A stretch of 64,000 nt of DNA from Sphingobacteriales bacterium (lineage in GTDB: Bacteria > Bacteroidota > Bacteroidia > Chitinophagales > UBA2359), in contig JADJTG010000012.1 of NCBI GenBank assembly GCA_016711285.1, positions 62,001 through 126,000 of the forward strand. Direction: 5' to 3'. A program made the translations under genes and the position numbers. Positions 27,079 through 41,236 of the stretch are shown here, in pieces. Below the pieces are notes generated by a model. That model was not told the origin of the DNA and searched no databases. It was given only the letters and a program-made list of their open reading frames with translations. The first letter of the stretch is position 1. Every line of letters starts with the position of its first letter.

Positions 27079-28401
27079 CTACACCAAAATTGCCGCTATT
27101 GTGCCGTCATCTTGCCAATGCGCGAGTTGTACGCGCTGCAAAGTATTGACACAAGCCGCCTGATAGGGCGCACTCACTTTTATATAATTTTCCGTAAATC
27201 CCTGCATCGTGCCGTCTTCCTGCATTTCGTGTTCCCACAATACAGTATAGCTCTTGCCAATGTGTTGCTCATAAAAAAAGTGGCGTTTTTTCTCCGACAA
27301 AATCCGCAGCATTTTATTGCGGCGGTAGCGTTCCTGCATCGGCACAACGGGGCTGAGGTCTAAGGCTTTGGTTTGCTCGCGCTCGGAGTAGGTGAACACA
27401 TGCAAATACGAAATATCCAAATGGTGAAGAAAATGGTAAGTATCCAAAAAATCATCTTCGCTTTCGCTCGGGAATCCCACAATTACATCTACACCGATAC
27501 AGGCTTGCGGAAGGGCATTTTTGATAGCCGCTACGCGCTCGGCATACAACTCGCGGCGATAGCGGCGGCGCATCAGCCCCAAGAGGCGGTTGTTACCCGA
27601 TTGGAGTGGTATATGAAAATGCGGAACAAATCGCTGCGAAGCGGCAACAAACTGAATAATATCGTTGCTCAACAAATTCGGCTCAATAGACGAAATTCGG
27701 AAACGTTCAATGCCCTCCACTTTGTCCAAGGTTTGTATCAGCTCCAAAAAACGCTCTTCGCGCCCACCTATGGCTGCCGACTTACCAAAATCGCCGATAT
27801 TCACGCCTGTCAGCACAATTTCTTTGATACCCAAAGTTGCTATTTCTTCCGCCGACTGCACAATATTTGCAATACGGTCGCTGCGGCTGCTGCCCCGCGC
27901 CAAGGGTATAGTACAAAAAGAACAGGAATAATCGCAGCCGTCCTGCACCTTCAAAAAGGCTCGCGTGCGCTCTCCTGCCGAATAGGAACTTTCAAAAGTA
28001 TCTACTTCATCAATGGCACAAGACACCCACTCGCCGACAGCTGCTTTGGGACTGTGTAAAATGGGTTGTAAATGCTGTGCCAACTTAAATTTTTCTGCTG
28101 CTCCCAACACCAAATCCACACCCTCAATAGCGGCAATTTCGCGGGGCTGCAACTGCGCATAACAACCCACCACTGCTACTTTTGCGGCAGGACTACGGCG
28201 CAAAGCGCGTCTGATAATATCACGGCATTTTTTGTCGGCATTTTCGGTCACGGAGCAGGTATTAATTACATACACATCGGCTGTATCTTCAAAATCAACC
28301 GTTTCGTACCCTTCCGCTTCCAAACGTCTGCCAATGGCTGATGTTTCCGCATAATTGAGCTTGCAACCCAACGTATATAAAGCAACTTTTGTATGATTCA
28401 T
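27079..28401 (-). CDS. mtaB: tRNA (t6A37) 2-methylthiotransferase MtaB
   Basis: The 440-residue radical-SAM enzyme adds the methylthio group to t6A at position 37 of ANN-decoding tRNAs. The N-terminal cluster cysteines are in TLGCKLNYAET, NTCSVTENAD and VVGCYAQ. The radical-SAM motif is CDYSCSFCTIP, and a TRAM-like C-terminal domain follows. GCKLNYAE is the pattern of MtaB rather than MiaB or RimO. I chose the ATG at 28401; the frame extends to a TTG at 28416. A TATTTTTG promoter element lies between it and the pbpC stop, so it may have its own promoter. Confidence 0.92.
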   Translation of the reverse strand: MNHTKVALYTLGCKLNYAETSAIGRRLEAEGYETVDFEDTADVYVINTCSVTENADKKCRDIIRRALRRSPAAKVAVVGCYAQLQPREIAAIEGVDLVLGAAEKFKLAQHLQPILHSPKAAVGEWVSCAIDEVDTFESSYSAGERTRAFLKVQDGCDYSCSFCTIPLARGSSRSDRIANIVQSAEEIATLGIKEIVLTGVNIGDFGKSAAIGGREERFLELIQTLDKVEGIERFRISSIEPNLLSNDIIQFVAASQRFVPHFHIPLQSGNNRLLGLMRRRYRRELYAERVAAIKNALPQACIGVDVIVGFPSESEDDFLDTYHFLHHLDISYLHVFTYSEREQTKALDLSPVVPMQERYRRNKMLRILSEKKRHFFYEQHIGKSYTVLWEHEMQEDGTMQGFTENYIKVSAPYQAACVNTLQRVQLAHWQDDGTIAAILV

Positions 28402-28413
28402 AAAAAACAAGTG

Positions 28414-28421
28414 CAAAAATA
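28414..28421 (-). promoter_or_regulatory. -7 promoter element of mtaB (TATTTTTG)
   Basis: The minus strand reads TATTTTTGC 12 bp before the ATG chosen for mtaB, matching TAnnTTTG. The short leader makes this a tentative call. Confidence 0.35.
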
Positions 28422-28433
28422 GTCTATTTTATA

Positions 28434-30788
28434 TTAAAAAAACTGCACCTTAATTACAATATCGCTGTTTCTGCCTTTATCATCGGCACACGATATTTTG
28501 ATATTGCCTGCATGAGGCGTAAAAGAAACAGAAACCTGCGGCGCAACGGCTTTATAAAATTTATCATCTATGAACCAAAAAATACGCTCTACATCATTGG
28601 CAACCGTACACGAAAGCATCAAATCTTGCAGGTCGTTGCTATCTAATAAATATTCTGAATGATTTTGTAAGGAGGTGATAGAAGGAAGTTGATTGGCGAG
28701 TAATCTGCCACAATCGGGGTTGTGTGGCGGTAATTGCTGATAATTGATATGATTTTCTTCAAAATAACGAATCATTTCGGGGGTATGCCGGTCGTAGAGT
28801 ATGCGTTTTGCTCCTTCGGCGGGCATACAGGAGGTGCAGTAGGTTATTTTTTCGTCAGCAGATACCCACACATACTCACGATGCCTGCAAGTGCGCACAT
28901 GGCTCACTGCCGGAATATAATAATCCAACACGCGCTGTTCGCAAAAATCATTCGGTATATCGCCGCTTTGCGCGCACACCCACCTTTCGTCCAACTCCAG
29001 CGGAGCCGCCAACCATTTATTATCCAAAGAGGCTTTATCTATCGCATTAAATAATTCAAACAGCAAAGGCGTAGCTATATCTGCTCCTGTGAGTTCGGCA
29101 ACACCTTCGCCCGAAAAGTTACCCGCCCACACGCCGATAGTATAGTTTTTGTTGTAGCCGATACTCCACGCATCGCGCCGCCCATAAGAAGTACCCGTTT
29201 TCCAGGCAATACGCGGCACAGTGCTGCTACTCGCCAAAGCCGCCGGAAGGTCGGGGCGTTGGAGCTGTGTCATAATGCGCGTGAGCATATAAGTAGCCGA
29301 TGCCGACAACAAAGGCACTTCGCGGCTGATGCTGTCGCCCTGCAACCACTTCAAGCGGCTAAACTGTCCCCCACGCGCTAAGGCGGCGTACAAATTGCTC
29401 AATTCTTCCAAGCGCACACCACAGCCGCCCAAAGCCAAAGACAAACCCATTTTTTTGCGGTCGCGCTCAATCTGACGGCACTGACCATTGACTAACAAAT
29501 CTATAAAATCATTTAATTGCACTTCATTCAGCACTTTTACCGCCGGAATATTTAAAGACAAAGCCAAAGCTTTTTCCACACTCACATAGCCATTGTATTG
29601 TTTATCAAAATTGGCAGGCATATAACCACTATAATTGACGGGCACATCGCTGATAATGGTTTTTGGTGTGATGATGCCCTTATCAAAAGCCAAGCCGTAC
29701 AAAAACGGTTTGAGTGTGCTGCCCGGCGAGCGCACCGCTTTTACGCCATCTACCTGACCGCCGTCAATGGTATCAAAAAAATCGCCCGAACCCACATATA
29801 CTTCTACGGCTTTGTTGCGGTTGTTAATAACGATAGCGGCGGCATTATTGATGTGCATACGCTTGGTGCGGCGCACAAAATTTTGTACAATTTGCTCGGC
29901 TTTGCGCTGCTGCTCTGCCCGCAGCGAGCCGTGTATATTCACCATTTGCGGAAAAGCCTCTTTCATACGGCGGCTGTAGTGCGGTGCTTGGCGCGGCATA
30001 CTTTGGCGGCGGGCGTTGAGGGGTTCGGCGAGTGCCGTTTCAATGGCGGCAGCAGTAAATACGCCTTCGGCGGCAAAACGGCGCAGCCAGCGATTCCGCT
30101 CCTGTACGATATAAGCATTGTTGTCGCCTAACCGCAAGGAACTCGGTCGGTTGGGAATGATGGCAAGTGTAGTAATTTCTGCAATACTCAGCAAAGCAGG
30201 AGATTTGCCAAAATACAAAGCCGCCGCCGATTTTATACCTTCAATATTTGAACCGTAAGGCACTAAATTGATATAAAATTGTAAAATTTCGTCTTTGGAA
30301 TAAAGAATTTCTAATTGTAAAGCCCGAAACACCTCGCGCAATTTGTTGGTATAAGTGCGCTGTTTGGGTTCGAGCAAACGCGCCACCTGCATAGTAATCG
30401 TGGAAGCTCCCGAACTTCGTTTGCCCAAAAGCATATTATTAAAAGCGGCACGCAGTATCGCCACCGGATTGATGCCGAAATGATAATAAAAATATTTGTC
30501 TTCTTTGTGGATAAGAGCTTTGCGCAGCGTAGTGCTGATTTCCGAAAGTTCGGTTTTCAGCCGCCATTTGTCGTCATCAGACAAAAAAGCGTACAAAGGA
30601 ACACCATCAGCGGCAGCCACACTCACAGAATGTGAAATATGAGGACGCAACGGGAATAAAATATGGAGCAGCAAAAAAAACACCGCCGCTATTCCCATAC
30701 CATACCATAAATAGCGAAACGAAGGCGGAAATAAAAAAGCAAATAATTTACTTTTTTGAAAACGATGCCAAAAATGCAAGCGGCACAC
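28434..30788 (-). CDS. pbpC: Penicillin-binding protein 1C (bifunctional glycosyltransferase/transpeptidase)
   Basis: The protein has up to 784 residues: a membrane anchor (about 25-47), then a GT51 domain with EDKYFYYHFGINP (catalytic Glu) and SGASTITMQVARLLEP. The transpeptidase domain has SPGSTLKPFLYG (nucleophile in STLK), LSLNIPA (SxN) and WKTGTSYG (KTG). The BiPBP_C domain typical of PBP1C closes the protein. It polymerises and crosslinks peptidoglycan at the inner membrane. The first codon is a GTG; ATG alternatives within the anchor exist (30698). The alpha-2-macroglobulin gene that often accompanies pbpC is not next to it here. Confidence 0.92.
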   Translation of the reverse strand: MCRLHFWHRFQKSKLFAFLFPPSFRYLWYGMGIAAVFFLLLHILFPLRPHISHSVSVAAADGVPLYAFLSDDDKWRLKTELSEISTTLRKALIHKEDKYFYYHFGINPVAILRAAFNNMLLGKRSSGASTITMQVARLLEPKQRTYTNKLREVFRALQLEILYSKDEILQFYINLVPYGSNIEGIKSAAALYFGKSPALLSIAEITTLAIIPNRPSSLRLGDNNAYIVQERNRWLRRFAAEGVFTAAAIETALAEPLNARRQSMPRQAPHYSRRMKEAFPQMVNIHGSLRAEQQRKAEQIVQNFVRRTKRMHINNAAAIVINNRNKAVEVYVGSGDFFDTIDGGQVDGVKAVRSPGSTLKPFLYGLAFDKGIITPKTIISDVPVNYSGYMPANFDKQYNGYVSVEKALALSLNIPAVKVLNEVQLNDFIDLLVNGQCRQIERDRKKMGLSLALGGCGVRLEELSNLYAALARGGQFSRLKWLQGDSISREVPLLSASATYMLTRIMTQLQRPDLPAALASSSTVPRIAWKTGTSYGRRDAWSIGYNKNYTIGVWAGNFSGEGVAELTGADIATPLLFELFNAIDKASLDNKWLAAPLELDERWVCAQSGDIPNDFCEQRVLDYYIPAVSHVRTCRHREYVWVSADEKITYCTSCMPAEGAKRILYDRHTPEMIRYFEENHINYQQLPPHNPDCGRLLANQLPSITSLQNHSEYLLDSNDLQDLMLSCTVANDVERIFWFIDDKFYKAVAPQVSVSFTPHAGNIKISCADDKGRNSDIVIKVQFF

Positions 30789-30924
30789 GAGAATATATCA
30801 TTTTTTTTAAAACCCAAAGCTACAAACAATTGTGTGTAGCAATAACAATTATATTTTTTGCAACATTCTGTTCTACACTACTTTTTTTACACAAAATGAT
30901 AAAAATTTTACAGCAAAAAAAACA

Positions 30925-30967
30925 ACCTCCCTGCAAAGTTCAGATTCTTTACAGGAGGTTATCATTC
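30925..30967 (-). terminator. Terminator of the thioredoxin-like gene
   Basis: On the minus strand AACCTCCTGTAAAG pairs imperfectly with CTTTGCAGGGAGGTT over 8 bases and is followed by a run of T. It lies about 30 bp after the stop at 30999. Confidence 0.75.
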
Positions 30968-30998
30968 TTTTTTTAAAAAAAAATAAAATTAAATTGCT

Positions 30999-31472
30999 TT
31001 ATTTATACAAAGTATATAATTGTTCCACTTTAGGTAAAGTCAATGTAGAAATACGTTTTCCGTTTTTATCAAACACTACGAAAGTGGGCGTATCATCTAA
31101 ATTTTCAAAATAATCATATACCTTCATTTTAGCATCGCGCACAAAAGTCATATTTTTTACATTTGGAAAATAAGTGCGTTGAAACTCCGCAATTGGTTCG
31201 GCATCGGCGATGGATACCCACAGCAGGTGCGTTTTTTTGAATTTGGCAATATTTTTCACAATTTGCTCCGTCAGTTCAATGCAATGCTCACAGGTAGGGT
31301 CAAAATATACCACCGTTAAATATTGCTGATACGGCACTTGTGATTTTCCTATTACCTTTCCTTTCAAATCCTGAAATTTAAAATCGGGCAAAGTAGCCTG
31401 AGCATTTACTGCTACCTGCGCCAAGCATATAAACAAAAAGGTAAAAACAATTTTTTGAAATAAAACTTGCAT
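30999..31472 (-). CDS. Secreted thioredoxin-like (TlpA/ResA-type) protein
   Basis: The 157-residue protein has a signal peptide (1-25, ending VNAQA). A thioredoxin fold follows, with the redox motif CEHC in VVYFDPTCEHCIEL and the cis-proline loop in DDTPTFVVFDKNG. Periplasmic or envelope proteins of this type reduce or rearrange disulfides. The CEHC motif is common in Bacteroidota versions. It is monocistronic, with a clear terminator and intact frame. Confidence 0.85.
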   Translation of the reverse strand: MQVLFQKIVFTFLFICLAQVAVNAQATLPDFKFQDLKGKVIGKSQVPYQQYLTVVYFDPTCEHCIELTEQIVKNIAKFKKTHLLWVSIADAEPIAEFQRTYFPNVKNMTFVRDAKMKVYDYFENLDDTPTFVVFDKNGKRISTLTLPKVEQLYTLYK

Positions 31473-31583
31473 AAGATGTGATATAATTAAAGATTTTTGT
31501 TGAACGAGTATTTTTGAACCTTTGGACTTTTTTTTTATTGATAAGATTAATCACAAAAAAAATAAACTTTTAAAAAAAATATA

Positions 31584-31979
31584 ATGGCAGAAGCGAATAA
31601 AATACGAATTGATAAATGGTTGTGGGCGGTGCGTGTTTTTAAAACTCGTACCCTCGCCACTGAAGCCTGCGATGCCGGAAAAATAAAAATCAACGGCAAT
31701 AGTGTAAAGCCTTCTTATCAGTTAAAAATAGGAGAAACGGTTCATATTCGTAGGTCGCCGCAAATGATGCTCATTTATAAAGTAGTCGGGCTGATTGAAA
31801 AAAGAGTATCGGCGGAGTTGGCTGCTCCTCATTACGAAGATATTTCGCCACCGCCGCCACCTGTGTTGGATTCTGCTTTTGTAGCACTCCCCAACGCTTA
31901 CCGCAAGCGCGGCGAAGGGCGACCCACCAAGCGCGACCGCCGACAAATTGACCGCCTCAATGATGATTTATCGGAATAA
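31584..31979 (+). CDS. hslR: S4-domain RNA-binding heat-shock protein 15 family
   Basis: The 131-residue protein has an S4 domain at its start: IRIDKWLWAVRVFKTRTLATEAC, GKIKINGNSVKPSYQLKIGE, TVHIRR. This is the Hsp15 pattern; in Escherichia coli Hsp15 recycles ribosomal subunits carrying stalled nascent chains. The charged C-terminal tail (KRGEGRPTKRDRRQIDRL) is typical. It is a single gene facing ung with 18 bp between stops. Confidence 0.87.
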   Translation: MAEANKIRIDKWLWAVRVFKTRTLATEACDAGKIKINGNSVKPSYQLKIGETVHIRRSPQMMLIYKVVGLIEKRVSAELAAPHYEDISPPPPPVLDSAFVALPNAYRKRGEGRPTKRDRRQIDRLNDDLSE

Positions 31980-31997
31980 AAAACATTTTTTTACGAA

Positions 31998-32693
31998 TTA
32001 TAAATGCCAGTCTATCGGATTTTTTCCGGCGGCTTGTAGCAATTCGTTGCATTTTGAAAAATGTTTGCAACCAAAAAATCCACTCAACGCCGACAATGGC
32101 GAAGGGTGCGCCGCCTGCAAAATATAGTGTTTGGAAGCATCTATGAGGCTTTTTTTATTTTGTGCAAATTTTCCCCACAACATAAAAACTATCCCTTCGC
32201 GCTGCTCCGACAAACGGCGGATAACGGCATCTGTAAAATCTTGCCACCCGATATGCTGATGCGAAGCCGCAGTATTGGCACGCACTGTCAGGATAGCATT
32301 CAGTAAAAACACTCCCTGTCGCGCCCAAGCCTCCAAATTGCCGTTTGTAGGTGGTTCAATACCCGTATCCTGTTTGATTTCTTTAAAAATATTTACCAAA
32401 GAAGGCGGCGGCGGTACGCCAAGCGGCACAGAAAACGACAAACCGTGTGCTTGTCCGGCTCCGTGATAGGGGTCTTGCCCCAAAATCACCACTTTTACTT
32501 TTTCAAAAGATGTTTGCTCAAATGCATTAAAAATCAGCTTCCCTTGTGGATATACCGTGTGTTCTGCTTGTTTTTCTTGCAACAAAAACTGCTTGATAGC
32601 GAAAAAATAAGGTTGCTCAAATTCCGCCTGCAACACTTTCAGCCACGAGGGTTCTAATTTAATTTGCTGTTTAATAGGTAATGATTCTGACAA
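31998..32693 (-). CDS. ung: Uracil-DNA glycosylase
   Basis: The 231-residue family 1 enzyme removes uracil from DNA. The catalytic water-activating motif GQDPYHGAGQAHGLSFSVP and the second motif HPSPLSA (catalytic His) are both present. The substrate-binding LLNAILTV segment is also there. Length is normal and the frame intact. It lies 27 bp downstream of aroE on the same strand and may share its transcript. Confidence 0.95.
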   Translation of the reverse strand: MSESLPIKQQIKLEPSWLKVLQAEFEQPYFFAIKQFLLQEKQAEHTVYPQGKLIFNAFEQTSFEKVKVVILGQDPYHGAGQAHGLSFSVPLGVPPPPSLVNIFKEIKQDTGIEPPTNGNLEAWARQGVFLLNAILTVRANTAASHQHIGWQDFTDAVIRRLSEQREGIVFMLWGKFAQNKKSLIDASKHYILQAAHPSPLSALSGFFGCKHFSKCNELLQAAGKNPIDWHL

Positions 32694-32720
32694 AGCTACT
32701 ATATTTAAGTATAAGCAAAG

Positions 32721-33503
32721 TTAAACAAATGTATCATTTCCTTGCCATATTTCCCACGATTTTTCTGCTTGTAAATACAACATATCCAAACCCGATTTGA
32801 TGCGTGCCCCTTGTTCAGCCCCTTTTTGTAAAAATAAGGTTTCGGAAGGATTATAAATAAGGTCATACAAAATATGCTGCTTCCCCAACGCATCGTAAGG
32901 CAAAGGCGGGCAAGCAACAATATTCGGATACATTCCCAAAGGCGTAGTATTAATAATCAAATGATATTCCTGTAATATATCCTCATTTATATCATTATAA
33001 CTCAAAACACCGCCATCAGCCCCTTGTCGCGACACAATTCGATAAGGTATATTTAGTTTTTTCAATACATATACTACCGCTTTGGCAGAACCGCCGTTTC
33101 CCAACACCAACGCCTGCACAGGCACCGAAGGCAACAAAGGCAAAAGCGATTGTTCGAATCCATATACATCTGTATTATAGCCTTTTCGGATATTGTTATC
33201 CGACAGATAAATACAATTAACTGCGCCCACTGCTTGTGCAACGGAGTCAATATCAGTTAAAAAAGAAAAAATACTTTGTTTATAAGGAATAGTAACATTT
33301 ACGCCTTTCAAATTAGGGTAATATTGATGTATCTTTTCAAAATGCTCTATTTGGTGTAAAGGAAAAACATCGTAGTGGTGAGTGGCAGAAAGTGATAATT
33401 GTTTAAATTTTGTATTAAAAAATTGTTTAGAAAAAGAATGAGATAATGGATAGCCAATAAGTCCGTATAAATGAGTAAAATGTAGCAAAGATGGAGTTAG
33501 CAT
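32721..33503 (-). CDS. aroE: Shikimate dehydrogenase
   Basis: The 260-residue enzyme reduces 3-dehydroshikimate with NADPH in aromatic amino acid synthesis. It opens with LYGLIGYPLSHSFSKQFF and contains GVNVTIPYKQ with the catalytic lysine, then NTDVYGFEQSL. The nucleotide loop LGNGGSAKAVVYVL follows. I chose the ATG at 33503; the frame extends five codons to a TTG. A TACTTTTG promoter element lies upstream, immediately after the rRNA operon terminator. Confidence 0.92.
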   Translation of the reverse strand: MLTPSLLHFTHLYGLIGYPLSHSFSKQFFNTKFKQLSLSATHHYDVFPLHQIEHFEKIHQYYPNLKGVNVTIPYKQSIFSFLTDIDSVAQAVGAVNCIYLSDNNIRKGYNTDVYGFEQSLLPLLPSVPVQALVLGNGGSAKAVVYVLKKLNIPYRIVSRQGADGGVLSYNDINEDILQEYHLIINTTPLGMYPNIVACPPLPYDALGKQHILYDLIYNPSETLFLQKGAEQGARIKSGLDMLYLQAEKSWEIWQGNDTFV

Positions 33504-33576
33504 AGTAAAATACAGCAATCAAATATAAATAGGATATGCCTTGAAGATAAAGATAAGAGTATCTATGTGTATTGTG

Positions 33577-33584
33577 CAAAAGTA
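33577..33584 (-). promoter_or_regulatory. -7 promoter element of aroE (TACTTTTG)
   Basis: The minus strand reads GTGTTACTTTTGCAC, matching TAnnTTTG. It abuts the end of the rRNA terminator hairpin and lies 73 bp before the aroE start. Confidence 0.5.
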
Positions 33585-33628
33585 ACACACCCCCTGCTCG
33601 CAATACTTGTGCAAACAAGGGGTGTGTC
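33585..33628 (-). terminator. rRNA operon terminator hairpin
   Basis: On the minus strand ACACACCCC pairs with GGGGTGTGT across a loop of about 23 bases, about 20 bp after the 5S gene. The TACTTTTG that follows serves as weak T tract and also matches a promoter element. Confidence 0.65.
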
Positions 33629-33647
33629 TTCTATATTTTAAATATTT

Positions 33648-33757
33648 CGGCGGCGACCTACTCTCCCGTATGTTTAGTACAGTACCATTGGCGCAGGAGG
33701 GCTTAACTGCTCTGTTCGGAATGGGAAGAGGTGATCCCCTCCGCTATAGCCACCGTT
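33648..33757 (-). rRNA. rrf: 5S ribosomal RNA
   Basis: The minus strand reads GGTGGCTATAGCGGAGGGGA, then the conserved CCCATTCCGAACAGAGCAGT and a closing GGGAGAGTAGGTCGCCGCC, the usual Bacteroidota 5S sequence. The ends are set by the pairing of the terminal stem and may be off by a few bases. Confidence 0.92.
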
Positions 33758-34205
33758 GCTCTTTTCTCTTGTGTTCAGTCGTGTAACTGTTTCTTACACA
33801 TGCCGCAACACAAAATAATTTCTTTTGTTAATTATTGACTATATCGGCATTAAGTTTTCTGTTATACCTAAATATTCTTCTGCTCTTCGTCTTCACTTCT
33901 CACTTCCTGCTCTTCGCATTCAGTTTGCTTGCAGAACACTTCTAATTTGGCGTCTTTCACAACTACTATATCCTTATAATTATACCTATATATCCCTAAG
34001 CCTTTCAGCTGTGTTCTATACTAGATAATCTATTTCGGCAAGTATTTCCTGTTGAATCTGATTAATTATTAACTCCTAACGCAGCTCTCATTTCTAAAAT
34101 ACTGCTCATTATTAACTTACAAATTCGCTATTCAGGTTGCTTTCAGTCATAAATTTATAATGTATGCTTCTGCCTCTTCAGTTTCCACATACCTTAATAA
34201 TTATT
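33758..34205. other. Long 23S-5S spacer
   Basis: About 445 bp separate the 23S and 5S genes. This is longer than the usual 100-200 bp. No tRNA or open gene was seen; the sequence is AT-rich. Confidence 0.6.
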
Positions 34206-37078
<2,873 letters not shown>

Positions 37079-37339
37079 ATATTCTTTATTTCTATTTCCT
37101 AATTGCTCTACTTGCTTTCTTTTAGAAATTGTAGTTGTTGTTTCCCACTATCGGTATTCTGCTCTTTCCTTTTGCTCCGTTCTAATAAATTGTATCTTAC
37201 AATACAATCCACTTTTCTGAAACTTGAAGTTGAGCCGAATTACTTTTTTATTTTGGTACTTCTTCAACTTAATGCCAATATGTCAATCAACTCTTTCGTT
37301 TTGCGCCACGCCTTCCGCTTCAGCAAAACTTATTTTTTG

Positions 37340-37413
37340 TGGAGGATATCGGAGTCGAACCGATGACCCCTGCTTTGCAAAGCAGGTGCTCTGTCCAGCT
37401 GAGCTAATCCCCC
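37340..37413 (-). tRNA. tRNA-Ala (TGC)
   Basis: The minus strand folds as a 74-base tRNA starting GGGGGATTAGCTCAG. It has an anticodon stem-loop CTGCTTTGCAAAGCAG (anticodon TGC) and the T arm ending TTCGACTCCGATATCCTCCA. CCA is not encoded. It lies in the 16S-23S spacer, as is usual. Confidence 0.95.
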
Positions 37414-37485
37414 TCTCTCCGTTTTCTCGCATCTTGTCTTTTTCGACCTTGCAAGTCTTCGAGCGGTTTATCACCTCTTTTGTAG

Positions 37486-37559
37486 TAGTCTCGGGCGGAC
37501 TTGAACCGCCGACCCCTACATTATCAGTGTAGTGCTCTAACCAACTGAGCTACGAGACT
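37486..37559 (-). tRNA. tRNA-Ile (GAT)
   Basis: The minus strand folds as a 74-base tRNA with acceptor stem AGTCTCG/CGAGACT. The D arm is GCTCAGTTGGTTAGAGC. The anticodon loop CTACACTGATAATGTAG gives GAT, and the T arm is GGCGGTTCAAGTCCGCC. CCA is not encoded. It lies between 16S and tRNA-Ala. Confidence 0.95.
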
Positions 37560-37773
37560 CCTTTTCTCTTGCGCCGCTTCTCTCTCGCCTCGCTTTGTCG
37601 TCTTTTTCTTTCTTTATCTTTTTCCTGATATAAGGAAACAAAGTCAAATGTCTTTAAGCTAACTTGTATTAATCGTACTGCTAACCTTTTTTTCTCCTGT
37701 CGAACATATTCGCCACAAGTTTTTCCCTCATTTCTTTTTTTATTGATACAAGACCGCTATAGCCCTGCATCTC

Positions 37774-39287
<1,514 letters not shown>

Positions 39288-39690
39288 TTTATGTTTCTTT
39301 TTCTATTTTAATATTCTAAAAAAGTCCATTACATCTTTTGATTTTTCAGATCTTAATGCAATGGTGTTGTGCTTCTCGCACCCTCTCCGTCTGTCCTGTG
39401 GCTCTTATATTTTTTTTACTTTTTATAATTAAAAAATTGACCGAAAATCTTTTTGTTATTCGTACAATTACGCTAGTTAAAAACCTTTGCTTTGTTTTCC
39501 TTTATCAGTATGTCAATGAACTTTTCACAACCCCGACTGCTCTTGTTTATCTCGCAGCCCAATTCTTCTTTTCGCTTCCTCGCTGAGGTGGGCAACTCGC
39601 ATCGCCGCTCCGCTGAAGGGGGTCTCTTTTCGCTTCCTTTTTATTATCAACGCCCTTTTTGTGAAACGTTGTTTTCCTTGAAAGCGAGTG

Positions 39691-39723
39691 CAAAGATAAT
39701 GACCTTATTTTCTATTCTCCAAA
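39691..39723 (-). promoter_or_regulatory. Predicted rRNA operon promoter (TTTG, 21 bp, TATCTTTG)
   Basis: On the minus strand TTTG (39720-39723) and TATCTTTG (39691-39698) are separated by 21 bp. They match the -33 and -7 elements of Bacteroidota housekeeping promoters. An A/T-rich block follows upstream. The site is about 400 bp before the 16S gene. Confidence 0.6.
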
Positions 39724-39919
39724 TTTTTTTGCAATTATTTTTATTGTTTTTTTAAAATGACTTTTTTTTGACTGATTTTCAATGTTTTATGTACTCCTTT
39801 TTTTACTTTCTTTTTCTACAATAATCATCTCCAATAGCTTTGATTGCCGGAGGAATGGACTTTTATTAGTGAAGGGCAGGTAGCAGTGATTTGATATTCC
39901 ACAGATTTTATATTACTTT

Positions 39920-39927
39920 TACTTTTG
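39920..39927 (+). promoter_or_regulatory. -7 promoter element (TACTTTTG)
   Basis: It matches TAnnTTTG on the plus strand, about 80 bp upstream of the likely ATG of the FemAB/GNAT-like gene. Confidence 0.45.
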
Positions 39928-40007
39928 TGCAGCAACAAAAAGCCAATAGGCTGTTGATGTGAGATAAAGAAGTATTGAGTTTTGTTGATTATCTATTATA
40001 TACTTAC

Positions 40008-41236
40008 ATGTTGATTAATGGTTTTGTATCAGGTTGTTCTTTAAATATAGCCAAAGCAGAAAGGGTTAAATGTAAAGAAATAGATTTGGTAGTGGCGGAG
40101 CGTTTGGAGGCTGTGAAAGAACAATGGGATTCTTTGTTGGGGCAACGACAATTGTTGCTGTGCGGTACTTATTTGGAGGCGATAGAGCGGGCTGCTGCCG
40201 AAGACATGGAATTTCGGTATGTTATTTTTTATAAAAACGGCAAAATTGCGGGTGCGGCTTATTTTCAGATATTGATGTTGCGCAATTCGTTGCGTACAGA
40301 TGAGCAGGACTGTGTGTGGAAACGCCGTATGAAACAATATTTCAATGCAAATGCGGGTCGTTTTTTAATTGCCGGTAATGCTTTGACAACGGGCGAGCAT
40401 GGTTTTTATTTCGGAGAACAACTTTTGGAGCAGCAGGGATATGAGGCTTTGGGCAAGGCAATTCGGCATATTCAACGGCAAGAAGCTCAACGACAGCAGC
40501 CATTTAGTGGTATTTTGGTGAAGGATTTTTATGCTCATAGCCAAGAAAATGCGCGGGTATTGAAGCGTTTTCAGTTGAAAGAAGTAGAAACCGACCCTTC
40601 TATGGTGTTGGATATACGCTGGAAGCGGTTTGAGGATTATTTGGGGGCGATGAGTTCGAAGTATAGGGTGCGTGCCAAAAAATTGCTTAAAAAAGGGGCA
40701 ACGTTGGAAATCAGGGATTTAGATGCCGACTTTCTGCAAGCGCAAGCGCAGGCAATATATGATTTGTACAACAGTGTGAGCCAAAAAGCGGAGTTTAATT
40801 TGGCAACAGTACCGCCTCACTATTTTTATACACTCAAGCGGGCAATGGGGTCGGTGTTTGGAGTAAGGGGTTATTTTTTGGATAATCAATTAGTGGGCTT
40901 TATCACGATGTTTTTTACGGATACCATTTTGGAAACGCATTATATCGGTTTTGAAGAGCGCATGAACCAAAGCCACGCTTTGTACCAAAATATATTGTAT
41001 GATGTGGTGCGCGTAGCCATTGAACGACAAGTGCAACATATTGGTTTTGGCAGAACGGCATTGGAACCGAAGAGTTCGGTGGGGGCGCACGGGATAGCAA
41101 TGAATAATTACGCCTGGTATGTCAATCCGCTCATTTATCATTTTTGCCCGCCATATTTAAGCGTCTTAAAAACAACGATTGGGTGATGCGACACCCTTTT
41201 AAAGAAGAAGAAATAGACCAAGCCAATACCAATTGA
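40008..41236 (+). CDS. FemAB/GNAT-like acyltransferase, frameshifted near the C-terminus
   Basis: The protein has about 410 residues and no signal peptide. An N-terminal GNAT-like part (FRYVIFYKNGKIAGAAYFQI) is followed by a second one (VFGVRGYFLDNQLVGFITMF, then ETHYIGFEERMNQSHALYQNIL). This double-GNAT layout resembles FemAB or peptidoglycan-bridge and BioF2-like acyltransferases. The printed frame stops at 41186. One more C in the CCC at 41147-41149 gives CPAIFKRLKNNDWVMRHPFKEEE and a stop at 41236, a natural ending, so the gene is annotated to there. The start could also be a TTG at 39975. The substrate is unknown. Confidence 0.7.

Larger units (their letters stand above)
39288..39974. 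other. rRNA leader and intergenic region
   Basis: About 690 bp without a gene. The right-hand part (39690-39725) holds the predicted rRNA promoter, and the 16S-proximal part is the transcribed leader. Further right is the upstream region of a divergent GNAT/FemAB-like gene with a TACTTTTG element at 39920-39927. Confidence 0.6.

Noticed and set aside
30632..31113. Plus-strand frames opposite pbpC and the thioredoxin-like gene
   Set aside because: They are shadows of minus-strand genes with clear families, plus A-rich intergenic sequence.
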